Shown here one piece after another: positions 35,854-45,240 of a DNA stretch of 64,000 bases; the first letter of the stretch is position 1, and the number at the start of each line of letters is the position of its first letter. Origin of the DNA: Lysobacterales bacterium (GTDB lineage: Bacteria > Pseudomonadota > Gammaproteobacteria > Xanthomonadales > Xanthomonadaceae); contig JAEKKX010000021.1 of assembly GCA_019510125.1 (NCBI GenBank), positions 18,231 to 82,230 on the forward strand, in the 5' to 3' direction. The notes beneath the pieces were generated by a model that did no database searches, was not told the DNA's origin, and saw nothing but the letters and a program-made list of their open reading frames with translations. The position numbers and the translations under genes were made by a program.

Positions 35854-38800
35854 ATGCACGGCGACGAATCCACACCGGGCGCTTCCCCCGCCACCCCGCC
35901 CGACGCCCCGCCCACGGACGCGCCGCGGCCGCAGGCCGAGCGCGAAGCGCGCATCGCCGAACTGCGCGCGCGCCGCCGCGCGCGCCTGCGCTGGCTGGCG
36001 ATCCGCGGCCTGCTGTCGCTGGCCGCGCTCACCGTCGGCGGCGGCCTGCTGCTGTACTGGCTGTTCAATACCCTGGGCGGGCGCGACCTGCTGCTCGGCC
36101 AGATCGCGGCGCGGCTGCCGGCGGGCGATGCGCTGACCTGGTCGCGCGCCGAAGGTCCCGCGGCCGGGCCGATGACCCTGTACGACGTGCGCTACGTCCA
36201 TCGCGGCTGTCCCGACCGCGACGGCCGGCCGGTGGCGTATCCCGGCTGCGCGACGCCGCTGGAGACGGTGTTCACCGCGAAGACGCTGATGCTCGATCCC
36301 GCGCTGCAGCCGCTGCTCGGCCGCCGCCTGCGGCTGGACGCGCTGGCGGTGCGCGACGCGACGCTCTCGCTGCCCGAGGACGACACCCCGTTCGAGCTCC
36401 CGCGCTGGCCCGGATCGCTGCCGGCCATCGCGCCGCCGCTGGCGCTGCAGGCGGACGCGATCGCCATCGACGGGCTCGCGGTGACCCGCGCCGGCGAACG
36501 GCTCGTCACCCTGCGTCGCGTGCGCGGCGGCCTCGAGGCCGCCGCGGGCCGGCTGCACGTCGAACGCCTCGACGCCGATACCGATCGCGGCCGCTTCACC
36601 CTGCACGGCGACTATGCGCCGGCGGATCGCTATCGCATGGACCTCGTCGCCAGTGCGCGGCTGCCGGCGGCTGCCGGCCGCACCCCGGCCGCGCTGGGGC
36701 TGGTGGCGCGCGGCGACCTGCGCGCGCTCGACGTCGCCCTGTCCGGCCGCGCGCCGGGCCCGCTGTCGGCGCGCGTGCGCCTGGTCGGCGAGGACCGCCC
36801 GCGCTGGACCTTCGCCGCGAAGGGCGACGCGCTCACGCTCGCGGCGCTGACCGGCGCCGACGACGATGCGCCGCCCTACGTCTTCGACTTGCACGGCGAC
36901 GGCCTGGGCGGACGGGTGACGCTGCAGGGACGCATCGCGCAGGGCGAGCTGGCCGCCGTGGTGCGGCCGTCCCAGCTCACCGTCGAGCAGCAGACGCTGC
37001 TGCTCGCGCCGCTGGCGATCGACGTCCTCGGCGGCGCCCTGCGCGCCGACGGCCGCGCCGATTTCACCACCCCCGAGGACGCCCGCTTCGACGGCAGGCT
37101 GCAGGCGCGCGGCCTGCGCTGGCAGGGCGAGGAGAAGGGCGCGGTGGCGATCGTCGGCGACGGCGATTTCAAGCTGTCCGGCCACCTGCGCGACTGGACC
37201 GCCGACGGCACCGCGACCCTCGTGCGCGCGGACGAGCGCGCGCAGCTCGCGCTGCAGGCGCAGGGCGATGCGCAGGGTGCGCGGATCCGCACGCTGCGCG
37301 CGACAATGCCCAGCGGCCGCCTCGACGGCAGCGGCGAAGTCGCGTGGGCGCCGGCGCTGCGCTGGAAGGCCGACGCGACGCTCGCCGGCTTCGATCCGGG
37401 TTACCTGCTGCCGGACTGGCGCGGTGCGGTGAACGGCGCGCTGCGCAGCACCGGCGAGACCCGCGACGACGGCGGCCTCGACGCCACCGTCGACGCCGAC
37501 CGGCTCGGCGGCCGCCTGCGCGGGCGCACGCTGGGCGGCCGCGCCCACCTGGTCGCGCACCTGCCGGCGCACGCCGACGGTCGCACCGATGTCGAAGGCG
37601 ACGTCGCGCTCGCGCTCGGCGCCAGCCGCATCGACGCCAAGGGGCGCATCGCCGAACGCTACGACATCGACGCCCGCGTCTCGCCGCTGCAGCTCGACGA
37701 CCTGCTGCCGTCGGCGCAGGGCGCGCTGCGCGGCACGCTGCGCCTGACCGGCCCGCGCGCCGCGCCGGATGTCGCGATCGATCTCGACGGTCGCGGCGTG
37801 CGCGTCGCCGGTTACGCCGCGGACGCCGTGCAGGCGCGCGGCCGGCTGCCCTGGCGCGCCGGCGATGCGGGCGCACTGACGGTGGAGGCGACCGGCGTCG
37901 AGGCCGGCCTCGCGCTCGAACGCGTGCAGTTGCAGGCGCGCGGCGCGATCGAGCGGCTGTCGCTCGACGGCGAGGCCAGCGCCGAGGTCGGCCGGCTTGC
38001 GCTGTCGGGCGAGGTCGCGAAACGCGGCGAGGCCTGGGCCGGCACGCTCGCGACGCTCGGCTTCGTGCCGCGCACCGGCGCGGCCTGGCGGCTGCAGGCG
38101 CCGACCGCGTTCGTCGCGACGCCGCAGCCCGGCGGCCTGCGCCTGCGCATCGCCTCGGGCTGTTTCGCCACCGACGACCGCGCCGGGAATCTCTGCGCCG
38201 ACATCGACTGGCCGACCCGCGCCGACGTCCACGCCAAGGCGCTGCCGCTGGCGCTGCTCGAACCCTACCTGTCCGCCGACACCACGACCACGACCGGACG
38301 CGGCCAGCGCTGGCGGCTGACCGGCGCGATCGATCTCGATGCGCAGGTGCGACCGCGCGGCGCGGCGTGGCAGGGCACGGCGCGGATCCGTTCCGCCGAC
38401 GGCGGACTCTCGCTCGGCGCGCGCGAAGTGCTGGGCTATCGCGACCTCGCGCTCGAAGGCCGCTTCGATCCGCAGGGACTCGACGCCACGCTCGCCGCCG
38501 CGCTCACCCCCGACGGTCGCGTCGACGCGCAGATCGCCACCGGCTGGGACGCCTACGCCCCGCTGCGCGGCCGGATCGCCGCGGACACGCGCGCGCTGAC
38601 CTGGATGGAACTGTTCTCGCCGGACATCGTCGATCCGCAGGGGCACCTGCAGGGCGAAGTCACGCTCGCCGGCACCCGCGCCGCGCCCGCGCTCGGCGGG
38701 CAGGCGAAGCTGAGCGACTTCCGCGCCGAACTGCCGGCGCTGGCGATCGGCCTGAGGGACGGCCAAGCGCGCATGGACACCCAGCCGGACGGCACCGCGG

Positions 38801-39813
38801 TGATCGCCGGCAGCGTGCGCAGCGGCGAGGGCACGCTGCGCATCGACGGCAGCCTCGGCTGGCAGGACGCCGACACCCCGCTGCGTCTGGCGCTGACCGG
38901 CGAAAAGGTGCTGGTCTCCGACACCCGCCAACTGCGCGCGGTGGTCGATCCGTCGATCCTGGTGCGCTACGCCGCCGGCCAGCCGCTGTCGGTCGCCGGC
39001 GCGGTGCGCATCTCCAGCGCGAAACTCGACCTCGAGCGCCTCGACGGCGGCGTCTCGCGATCGGAGGACGTGGTGGTGCTCGATCCCGCCGACCCCGAGC
39101 GCGGCGCGGGCACGCCGCTGGACCTGGATCTCGCGCTGGTGATGGGCGACGACGTGCGCCTGCAGGGCTTCGGCCTGGAGGGCACGCTCGGCGGCAGCGT
39201 GCACATGCGCGCGCGTCCCGGCCGCGAGGCGGTCGCCAGCGGCGCGCTCGACGTCGACGGCCGCTACACCGCCTACGGCCAGAAGCTGCAGATCACCCGC
39301 GGCCGCCTGGTGTGGACCAACAGCCCGTTCGGCGATCCCACCGTCGACGTGCGCGCCGAACGCGAGGTCGGCGACGTCACCGCCGGCATCGACGTGCGCG
39401 GCCGCGCGTCCGCGCCGGTCGCGCAGGTGTGGAGCGACCCGGCGACCAGCGAATCCGAAGCGCTGGCCTACCTCGCGCTCGGCCGCCCGCTGGCCAGCGC
39501 CAGCGCCGACGAAAGCCGCCAGCTCAGCGCCGCCACCGCCGCGCTGTCCGCCGGCAACCTGCTGGCCTCGCAGCTCGGCGCGAAGATCGGCCTCGACGAC
39601 GCCGGGGTCAGCGAATCGCGCGCGCTCGGCGGTAGCGTGGTCGGCATCGGCAAGTACCTCTCGCCGCGCCTGTACGTCAGCTACGGCGTGTCGCTGCTCG
39701 GCACCGGCCAGGTGCTGACCCTGAAGTATCTGCTGCGCAAGGGCTTCGACGTCGAGATCGAATCGAGCACCGTCGAACACCGCGGCTCGGTGAACTGGCG
39801 CAAGGAGCGCTGA
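35854..39813 (+). CDS. tamB: Translocation and assembly module subunit TamB
   Basis: A 1319-residue AsmA-like/TamB protein. A Pro-rich N-terminus is followed by a single membrane anchor (GLLSLAALTVGGGLLLYWLF, about residues 50-70). A very long beta-rich periplasmic region comes next. The C-terminal DUF490 domain reads YGQKLQITRGRLVWTNSPFG, SESEALAYLALGRPL and a closing barrel-docking segment (YLLRKGFDVEIES). TamB forms a bridge between inner membrane and TamA and is linked to phospholipid transport. It follows tamA by 3 nt, so the two form one operon. Length is in the family's usual range. Confidence 0.95.
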   Translation: MHGDESTPGASPATPPDAPPTDAPRPQAEREARIAELRARRRARLRWLAIRGLLSLAALTVGGGLLLYWLFNTLGGRDLLLGQIAARLPAGDALTWSRAEGPAAGPMTLYDVRYVHRGCPDRDGRPVAYPGCATPLETVFTAKTLMLDPALQPLLGRRLRLDALAVRDATLSLPEDDTPFELPRWPGSLPAIAPPLALQADAIAIDGLAVTRAGERLVTLRRVRGGLEAAAGRLHVERLDADTDRGRFTLHGDYAPADRYRMDLVASARLPAAAGRTPAALGLVARGDLRALDVALSGRAPGPLSARVRLVGEDRPRWTFAAKGDALTLAALTGADDDAPPYVFDLHGDGLGGRVTLQGRIAQGELAAVVRPSQLTVEQQTLLLAPLAIDVLGGALRADGRADFTTPEDARFDGRLQARGLRWQGEEKGAVAIVGDGDFKLSGHLRDWTADGTATLVRADERAQLALQAQGDAQGARIRTLRATMPSGRLDGSGEVAWAPALRWKADATLAGFDPGYLLPDWRGAVNGALRSTGETRDDGGLDATVDADRLGGRLRGRTLGGRAHLVAHLPAHADGRTDVEGDVALALGASRIDAKGRIAERYDIDARVSPLQLDDLLPSAQGALRGTLRLTGPRAAPDVAIDLDGRGVRVAGYAADAVQARGRLPWRAGDAGALTVEATGVEAGLALERVQLQARGAIERLSLDGEASAEVGRLALSGEVAKRGEAWAGTLATLGFVPRTGAAWRLQAPTAFVATPQPGGLRLRIASGCFATDDRAGNLCADIDWPTRADVHAKALPLALLEPYLSADTTTTTGRGQRWRLTGAIDLDAQVRPRGAAWQGTARIRSADGGLSLGAREVLGYRDLALEGRFDPQGLDATLAAALTPDGRVDAQIATGWDAYAPLRGRIAADTRALTWMELFSPDIVDPQGHLQGEVTLAGTRAAPALGGQAKLSDFRAELPALAIGLRDGQARMDTQPDGTAVIAGSVRSGEGTLRIDGSLGWQDADTPLRLALTGEKVLVSDTRQLRAVVDPSILVRYAAGQPLSVAGAVRISSAKLDLERLDGGVSRSEDVVVLDPADPERGAGTPLDLDLALVMGDDVRLQGFGLEGTLGGSVHMRARPGREAVASGALDVDGRYTAYGQKLQITRGRLVWTNSPFGDPTVDVRAEREVGDVTAGIDVRGRASAPVAQVWSDPATSESEALAYLALGRPLASASADESRQLSAATAALSAGNLLASQLGAKIGLDDAGVSESRALGGSVVGIGKYLSPRLYVSYGVSLLGTGQVLTLKYLLRKGFDVEIESSTVEHRGSVNWRKER

Positions 39814-39829
39814 TCCGGCCGCGTGAGGT

Positions 39830-40834
39830 TCATGCCGGCGACCGGCGCGCGTCCGCCGGATCCACGTCCACCTGCGCGCGGAACCGCGCGGGCGTGGCGC
39901 CGGTGGTCTTGCGCATCAGCCGGCGCAGCGCGGTGGCGTCCTGGTAGCCTACGTGCGCGGCCACCTGTTCGACGGTCATGCGGCTGTTGTGCAGCAGCGC
40001 CCGCGCGCGCTGCAGGCGGATGCCCTGGATGAAGGCCAGCGGCGCCTTGCCGGTCGCCTGGCGCACGTGGCGCGCCAGCGTGCGTTCCGAGATGCACAGC
40101 TCGCGCGCCAGTTCGGCGACCGGCGGCACCCGCGGGAACGCGGCCTCGATCCGCGCCGTCAGCCGCGACACCAGCGCATGCCCGCTCGCCAGCACTTCGG
40201 GAATGACGAACGCCGCCTGCGCGTGGCGGTGCTCCAGCAGCAGCATGTTCGCCACCGCTTCGCTGAGCTTCGGCCCGAAGCGTCCGCGCAGCAGGTGCAG
40301 CATCAGGTCGGCGTGGGCGAAGGCGGCGCCGGCGGTGACGACCGGCCCGTCCGCGCAGACCATGCGGTCGATGTCGACGCGGCAGTCCGGCGCCTGCTGC
40401 GCGAGCGCCTGACCCAGCCACCAGGTCGTGGTGACCCGGCGTCCGTCCAGCAGGCCCGCGGCGGCCAGCACGAACACCGCCGAACACGACGCCGCGACCT
40501 CGCCGCCGCGCGCGACGTGCGCCGCCAGCCGGCGCGCGATCGCACGGCCGTCGGGCTCGCGCATGCGCGCCAGGATCGACGCCGGATCGGTCCCCAGCCC
40601 GGGCAGCACGCACACCGAGCGCAGGCCCGCGCGACGCGGCGGCAGCGGCCCCGTCTCCACGCTGATCCCGTCGCGCAGCGCCAGGCGTCCGCCGTGCAGC
40701 GAATACAGGCCCCAGCCGGGCGCCGGCAGCCCGAGCGACCGCGCCAGCGTGCAGGCGGCGTCGAGGATGTCGCGGCTCATCGCGACGCTGCTGGGATACG
40801 CGCCCTCGAAGACCAGGATCTCGAAGTCCTTCAT
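39830..40834 (-). CDS. GlxA-family transcriptional regulator (DJ-1/PfpI + AraC HTH)
   Basis: A 334-residue regulator. An N-terminal DJ-1/PfpI-like domain (VCVLPGLGTDP, EVAASCSAVFVLAAAGLLDG with a Cys in the nucleophile-elbow position, and a TTTWWL strand) is fused to two AraC helix-turn-helix motifs. The start MKDFEILVFEGAYPSS is preferred because it opens the domain. It follows the SDR gene by 25 nt. GlxA-type regulators typically control adjacent catabolic genes; here the divergent operon at 41776 is the likely target (inference). Confidence 0.92.
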   Translation of the reverse strand: MKDFEILVFEGAYPSSVAMSRDILDAACTLARSLGLPAPGWGLYSLHGGRLALRDGISVETGPLPPRRAGLRSVCVLPGLGTDPASILARMREPDGRAIARRLAAHVARGGEVAASCSAVFVLAAAGLLDGRRVTTTWWLGQALAQQAPDCRVDIDRMVCADGPVVTAGAAFAHADLMLHLLRGRFGPKLSEAVANMLLLEHRHAQAAFVIPEVLASGHALVSRLTARIEAAFPRVPPVAELARELCISERTLARHVRQATGKAPLAFIQGIRLQRARALLHNSRMTVEQVAAHVGYQDATALRRLMRKTTGATPARFRAQVDVDPADARRSPA

Positions 40835-40859
40835 GGCGATGTCCTCGGTCGCGATCGCG

Positions 40860-41612
40860 TCATCGGCCACCCGCCACGTCGATGAACGTGCCGGTGCAGT
40901 ACGAGGCCGCCGGCGACAGCAGCCACAGGATCGCTTCGGCGACCTCGCCGGGCTCGCCGCCGCGCCGCATCGGGATCGACGGCGCCAGCCGCGCGACGCG
41001 GCCCGGTTCGCCGCCGTCGGCGTGGATGCCGGTATGCACGAAGCCGGGCCGCACGGCGTTCACGCGGATGCCCTGCGCGGCGACCTCCGCCGCCAGGCCG
41101 CGGGTGAAGGTGTCGATCGCGCCCTTGCTCGCGGCGTAGTCGACGTATTCCCCGGGCGAGCCGGTGCGCGCCGCCACCGACGACACGTTGACGATGCCGC
41201 CGCCGCGGCCGCCGCGGGCGGTCGACATCCGCAGCACGGCCTGGCGCGCGCACAGCATCGGACCGATTGTGTTGGTCGCGAACACCCGCTGCAGGCGATC
41301 GCCGTCGATGTCCTCCATGCGCGCCTGGCGTGCGAGGACGCCGGCGTTGTTCACCAGGGCGGCGAGCGTCCCCATGGCGTCTGCGGCCGCGAACAGGCGC
41401 GCGACATCGTCCGCACGCGCGACATCGGCCTGCACCGCGCGCGCGGTGCCGCCGCCGGCGCGGATCGCGGCGGCCACGGCCTCCGCGGCCTCGGCGTCGT
41501 GGCGGTAGTTCACGCACACCGCATGGCCGCGCGCGGCGGCGCGGCGCGCGGTCTCGGCGCCGATGCCGCGGCCCGCGCCGGTGATCACCACCACCGACGG
41601 ATGCAGGGTCAT
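40860..41612 (-). CDS. SDR family oxidoreductase
   Basis: A 250-residue classical short-chain dehydrogenase: cofactor motif TGAGRGIG (about residues 11-18), NNAG, the catalytic Ser in NVSSVAA, and YAASKGAID with the Tyr-Lys pair. It ends with GTFIDVAGGR, typical of the family. It should reduce or oxidise a carbonyl or alcohol with NAD(P)(H). It is the first gene of the leftward unit with the GlxA-type regulator and diverges from the hydrolase operon. Confidence 0.93.
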   Translation of the reverse strand: MTLHPSVVVITGAGRGIGAETARRAAARGHAVCVNYRHDAEAAEAVAAAIRAGGGTARAVQADVARADDVARLFAAADAMGTLAALVNNAGVLARQARMEDIDGDRLQRVFATNTIGPMLCARQAVLRMSTARGGRGGGIVNVSSVAARTGSPGEYVDYAASKGAIDTFTRGLAAEVAAQGIRVNAVRPGFVHTGIHADGGEPGRVARLAPSIPMRRGGEPGEVAEAILWLLSPAASYCTGTFIDVAGGR

Positions 41613-41683
41613 GCGGGATCTCCCGGAGGCGCGGACGGATGCGGACCGGGCCACGATAACCCGAAAACGGGCCGGGCGGCCGC

Positions 41684-41715
41684 TGTCGGATTCCGCATGA
41701 AAGATGTCGTTTCCG
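41684..41715. promoter_or_regulatory. Candidate operator: TGTCG direct repeats 21 bp apart
   Basis: TGTCGGATTCCG (41684) and TGTCGTTTCCG (41705) are direct repeats with a 21-bp period, two helical turns. That is how AraC/GlxA proteins place their half-sites. They lie in the gap between the divergent SDR and dienelactone-hydrolase-like genes. Confidence 0.45.
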
Positions 41716-41775
41716 GCACTCGCCGCGCGACCGCCGTGCCGGTGCAATGTCGCCTTCGACGCAGCGGGGCACACG

Positions 41776-42645
41776 ATGAACGGAGCGATGATCGGGTCCA
41801 GGGCCGAAGGCGACGCCGCCGCGACGCCCACCGTCCGCGGCGACGACCCCCTGGACGATTTCGTGCCGCGGACGCTGGCCTTCGACGACATCGCCTGCCG
41901 CGTGCATGTCGCCGGTCGCGGGCCGGCGGTGATCGTCATGCCCGAGATGCCCGGCCTCTCGCCCGACGTGGCGCGGTTCGCGCGCTGGGTGCGCGACGCC
42001 GGCTTCACCGTCCATTTGCCCTCGCTGTTCGGGCGCGACGGCGCCGTACCGCAGGCGCAGGAGGGCATCGAGGTGTTCCGCAGGACCTGCGTCCGCGCCG
42101 AGTTCCGCGCGCTCGCCGACGGCGGCGAACGCCCGATCGCGCGCTGGCTGCGGGCGCTGGCGCGGCAGGCGCACGCCGAATGCGGCGGCCCGGGCGTCGG
42201 CGCGATCGGCATGTGCTTCACCGGCAACTTCGCGCTGTCGATGGTGCTGGAGCCGGCGGTGATCGCGCCGGTGGTGGCGCAGCCGTCGCTGCCGCTGGAT
42301 GCGCCCGCCGCGATCGACATGGGCGCGGAGGAACTCGCCGCGGTGCGCGTGCGGGTCGAACGCGACGACCTGCGGGTGCTCGCCTACCGCTTCGAGGGCG
42401 ACGTCCACTGCCGTGCCGAACGCTTCGCCGCATACCGCGACGCGCTCGGTGCGCGCTTCGTCGCCCGGGTGCTGCCCGACCACGCGGCGAATCCCGATCC
42501 GCCGCCGTTCTTCCGCGACGTGGTGCGCTCGCCGCACAGCGTGTTCACCGCGCACCTCGTCGACGAAGCCGGGCATCCGACCCTGCAGGCCCGCGACGAA
42601 GTGATCGCGTTCCTGCGCGAACGCCTCGCCGGCGAAGGCGCATGA
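41776..42645 (+). CDS. Dienelactone hydrolase family protein
   Basis: A 289-residue alpha/beta hydrolase of the dienelactone hydrolase group: VIVMPEMPGLSPDV with Glu57, the nucleophile elbow GMCFTGNFAL with Cys147 in place of Ser, and a late EAGHPTL with His267. These match the Cys-His arrangement known for the family. It should open lactones or hydrolyse related esters. The start at 41776 is chosen over 41704, which would place the N-terminus in the operator region. Its stop overlaps the next ATG (ATGA), so the operon is coupled. Confidence 0.87.
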   Translation: MNGAMIGSRAEGDAAATPTVRGDDPLDDFVPRTLAFDDIACRVHVAGRGPAVIVMPEMPGLSPDVARFARWVRDAGFTVHLPSLFGRDGAVPQAQEGIEVFRRTCVRAEFRALADGGERPIARWLRALARQAHAECGGPGVGAIGMCFTGNFALSMVLEPAVIAPVVAQPSLPLDAPAAIDMGAEELAAVRVRVERDDLRVLAYRFEGDVHCRAERFAAYRDALGARFVARVLPDHAANPDPPPFFRDVVRSPHSVFTAHLVDEAGHPTLQARDEVIAFLRERLAGEGA

Positions 42646-43556
42646 CTCCCGGCGTCCGCGCCGGCTTCGTCGGCCTCGGCACGATGGGCCTGCCGATGGC
42701 CACGCGCCTGCTCGACGCCGGCGTGCCGCTGGCGGTGTGGAACCGCACGCGGTCGAAATCCGCGTCGCTCGCCGCACGCGGTGCGGTCGTCGAGGATTCG
42801 ATCGATGCGCTGTGCGCACGCTGCGACGTGCTGCTGGTGATGCTGCTCGACCAGCAGGCGGTGGACGCGGCGTTCGGCCGCGGCGCCGACGCGTTCGCGC
42901 GCCGCGTCGCGGGCCGGACGCTGGTGCTGCTCGGCAGCACCTCGCCGGACTGGTCGCAGGCCTTCGGCGAGGACGTGCGCGCCTGCGGCGGCCGCCACGT
43001 GGAAGCGCCGGTATCCGGCTCGCGCGGACCGGCCGAAGCCGGCGCGCTGATCGGCATGGTCGCGGGCGATCCCGACGACATCGCCCGGGTGTCGCCGTTG
43101 CTGGCGCCGCTGTGCCGGCAGGTGGTGGCCTGCGGCGCGGTGCCGCGCGCGCTGCAATTGAAGCTGGCGGTGAACCACTACCTGATCGTGCTGGTCGCCG
43201 CGCTGGCCGAAGCGGTGCGCGCGGCGGAGGCGGTCGGCGTCGACATGGCGCTGTTCCGCACCGTGCTGGACGCCGGGCCGATGGCCAGCGACGTCTCGCG
43301 CGCGAAGCTGGCGAAACTCGTCGTCGGCGACCACGCGCCGCAGGCGGCGATCCGCGACGTGGCCCAGATCGCGGCGCTGGTCGCCGACCAGGCGCGCGGC
43401 GCCGCCGTCGACGCCCCGCTCATCGACGCTTCCGCCGAGCTGTTCCGCCTGGCGCTGGCGCGAGGCCTCGGCACGCTGGACATGGCGGCGGTGCTGCAGC
43501 CGTCGCGCGACGTCGTCGATCCACCCGCGCCCGTCGCGATCGGCGCCCCGGACTGA
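42642..43556 (+). CDS. Beta-hydroxyacid dehydrogenase (3-hydroxyisobutyrate dehydrogenase-like)
   Basis: A 304-residue NAD(P)-dependent dehydrogenase: GFVGLGTMGLPMATRLLDAG (dinucleotide site), VWNRTRSK, the substrate motif EAPVSGSRGPAEAG, and LKLAVNHYLIV with the catalytic Lys. It likely oxidises a 3-hydroxy acid or reduces a semialdehyde. Its ATG overlaps the previous stop. The thioesterase follows after 6 nt. Together these suggest processing of a hydroxy/keto acid released by a hydrolase. Confidence 0.9.
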   Translation: MTPGVRAGFVGLGTMGLPMATRLLDAGVPLAVWNRTRSKSASLAARGAVVEDSIDALCARCDVLLVMLLDQQAVDAAFGRGADAFARRVAGRTLVLLGSTSPDWSQAFGEDVRACGGRHVEAPVSGSRGPAEAGALIGMVAGDPDDIARVSPLLAPLCRQVVACGAVPRALQLKLAVNHYLIVLVAALAEAVRAAEAVGVDMALFRTVLDAGPMASDVSRAKLAKLVVGDHAPQAAIRDVAQIAALVADQARGAAVDAPLIDASAELFRLALARGLGTLDMAAVLQPSRDVVDPPAPVAIGAPD

Positions 43557-43562
43557 GCCCGC

Positions 43563-43985
43563 ATGCGCAGGCCCGACGACTTCAACGCTTTCGGCGCGGA
43601 CTACCTGCCCGGCGCGGCCGGCATCGTCGTCCGCGCGGTGACCCGCTCGCCGGCGCGGGCGGAAGCGGCGATGCCGGTGCACCGCGGGCTGATGGCGCCG
43701 AACGACTGCCTGCACGGCGGCGCGGTGATGGTGCTCGCCGACACCACCGCCGGCTACGGCGCGATCGCCTGTCTGCCGGAAGGCGCGAGCGGCTTCCTAA
43801 CCCAGACCATGAGCGCCAGCCATCTGTCCGCCGTCCGCGGCGGCACGGTGCGCTGCGTCGCCGTCGCGCGCCATCTCGGGCGCACCACGCAGGTGTGGGA
43901 CGCCGAACTCGTCCACGAAGACAGCGGCCGGCTCGTCGCGCTGTTCCGCTGCACCCAACTGCTGCTGTATCCCGGCGCCCGCTGA
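43563..43985 (+). CDS. PaaI-like hotdog-fold thioesterase
   Basis: A 140-residue hotdog thioesterase with the PaaI/YdiI signature PNDCLHGGAVMVLADTTAGYGA, where an Asp or Glu usually completes the active site. It probably cleaves an acyl-CoA thioester; the acyl group is unknown. It sits inside the same operon, 6 nt after the dehydrogenase and 25 nt before the next gene. Confidence 0.87.
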   Translation: MRRPDDFNAFGADYLPGAAGIVVRAVTRSPARAEAAMPVHRGLMAPNDCLHGGAVMVLADTTAGYGAIACLPEGASGFLTQTMSASHLSAVRGGTVRCVAVARHLGRTTQVWDAELVHEDSGRLVALFRCTQLLLYPGAR

Positions 43986-44010
43986 CGGCGCCTCCACGAG
44001 AACGAACGCC

Positions 44011-45066
44011 ATGCCGAAACGCCTGCTTCCCCTCCTGCTGCTGTCGTTCGCCGCGTCCGCCGGCGCGTCGGGTCCCGCTGCGCTGCCGGTCGACGGCGTC
44101 GCCGACGCCTACGTGCATCCGCAGCGGCTGGTCGAGGTCGAACCGGGGCGGCGCATGCACCTGCTGTGCATGGGCGAGGGCGCGCCGACGGTCGTGTTCG
44201 ATTCCGGCCTGAGCGACTGGTCCAGCACGTGGGCGCTGATCCAGCCGGCCGTCGCCACGCGCACCCGCGCATGCAGCTACGACCGCGCCGGCATGGGCTA
44301 CAGCGATCCCGCGTCGCGCCCGGCCACCCCGGCGAACCTCGTGCAGGACCTGCATGCGCTGCTCGCCGCGGCCGGCATCGACGGCCCGCTGCTGCTGGTC
44401 GGGCATTCGCTGGGCGGCTTCGACATGAAGCTCTACGCGGCGACGTATCCACGGCAGGTCGCCGGGCTGGTGCTGGTCGATCCGTCCGAGGAACGGATGT
44501 GGGCGCGGGTCGGCCCGGTGCTGGCGCCACGTTTCGGCGAAGCGCTGGTGCGCGACGCGCGCGCCGACGACGCGGGCGGCATCCGCGAGGCCGTCGAACA
44601 CTTCCGCGACTGCGCGCGCGACACGCGCGCCGGACGACTCGACGACGCCCGCTACGCGCAGTGCACCGATCCGGTGCGCGTGCCGCTGGGGCCGGCGATC
44701 CTCGCCGAGCGCCGGCGGCTGCAGGCCACCGTGGCCTACCAGGACGCGCAGGCCGCGGAGATCGCCGCCTGCCCGTACGTGCCCGACGCCGCGGCCGACG
44801 CGCGCTACGCCGCGTTGTTCGACGGCAAGCGCCCGTTCGGCGACAAGCCCGTCGTGGTGCTCACCCACAGCCTGTGGGACATGACTCCGCCGCTGGGCGA
44901 GATCGGCTACAACGCCTACGTCGCCGCCCACCGGCAGACCGCCGCGCTGTCCACCCGCGGCGTCCAGCGCATGGTCCCGATGTCGCGGCACAACATCCAG
45001 ATCGACCAGCCGCAGGCGGTGATCGACGCCGTGGCCGAGGTGCTGGACGCGCTGCAGAAGCCCTGA
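44011..45066 (+). CDS. Exported alpha/beta hydrolase
   Basis: A 351-residue hydrolase with a signal peptide (LLPLLLLSFAASAGASG), so it is probably periplasmic. The oxyanion strand is VVFDSGLSDWSSTW, the nucleophile elbow is LVGHSLGGFD with Ser133, and the C-terminal catalytic His is in MSRHNIQI (His327). It likely cleaves an ester or amide outside the cytoplasm. That would give the operon a periplasmic entry step if the genes work on one substrate. Confidence 0.88.
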   Translation: MPKRLLPLLLLSFAASAGASGPAALPVDGVADAYVHPQRLVEVEPGRRMHLLCMGEGAPTVVFDSGLSDWSSTWALIQPAVATRTRACSYDRAGMGYSDPASRPATPANLVQDLHALLAAAGIDGPLLLVGHSLGGFDMKLYAATYPRQVAGLVLVDPSEERMWARVGPVLAPRFGEALVRDARADDAGGIREAVEHFRDCARDTRAGRLDDARYAQCTDPVRVPLGPAILAERRRLQATVAYQDAQAAEIAACPYVPDAAADARYAALFDGKRPFGDKPVVVLTHSLWDMTPPLGEIGYNAYVAAHRQTAALSTRGVQRMVPMSRHNIQIDQPQAVIDAVAEVLDALQKP

Positions 45067-45240
45067 TGCCGCTGCCCGGCGCCGGGCCCCCGGCGGTGCG
45101 CGGCGACGATCCGCAGCGTCGCGGTGGACGACACGATCCGGCGATCGGCATCGCTTATGATCCGGCGAAACCCGCCCCCGGCCGCGCACCGCCGACCCGC
45201 GCGGTCGACGCGGCCTTGCCCCTCCGCAGGAGCGTTCGCC

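Noticed and set aside
33427..39780. A 2117-codon open frame on the minus strand opposite tamA-tamB
   Set aside because: It is the mirror of tamA and tamB, whose domains are clear on the plus strand. GC-rich genes often leave the opposite strand free of stops, and its translation is low-complexity and family-less.
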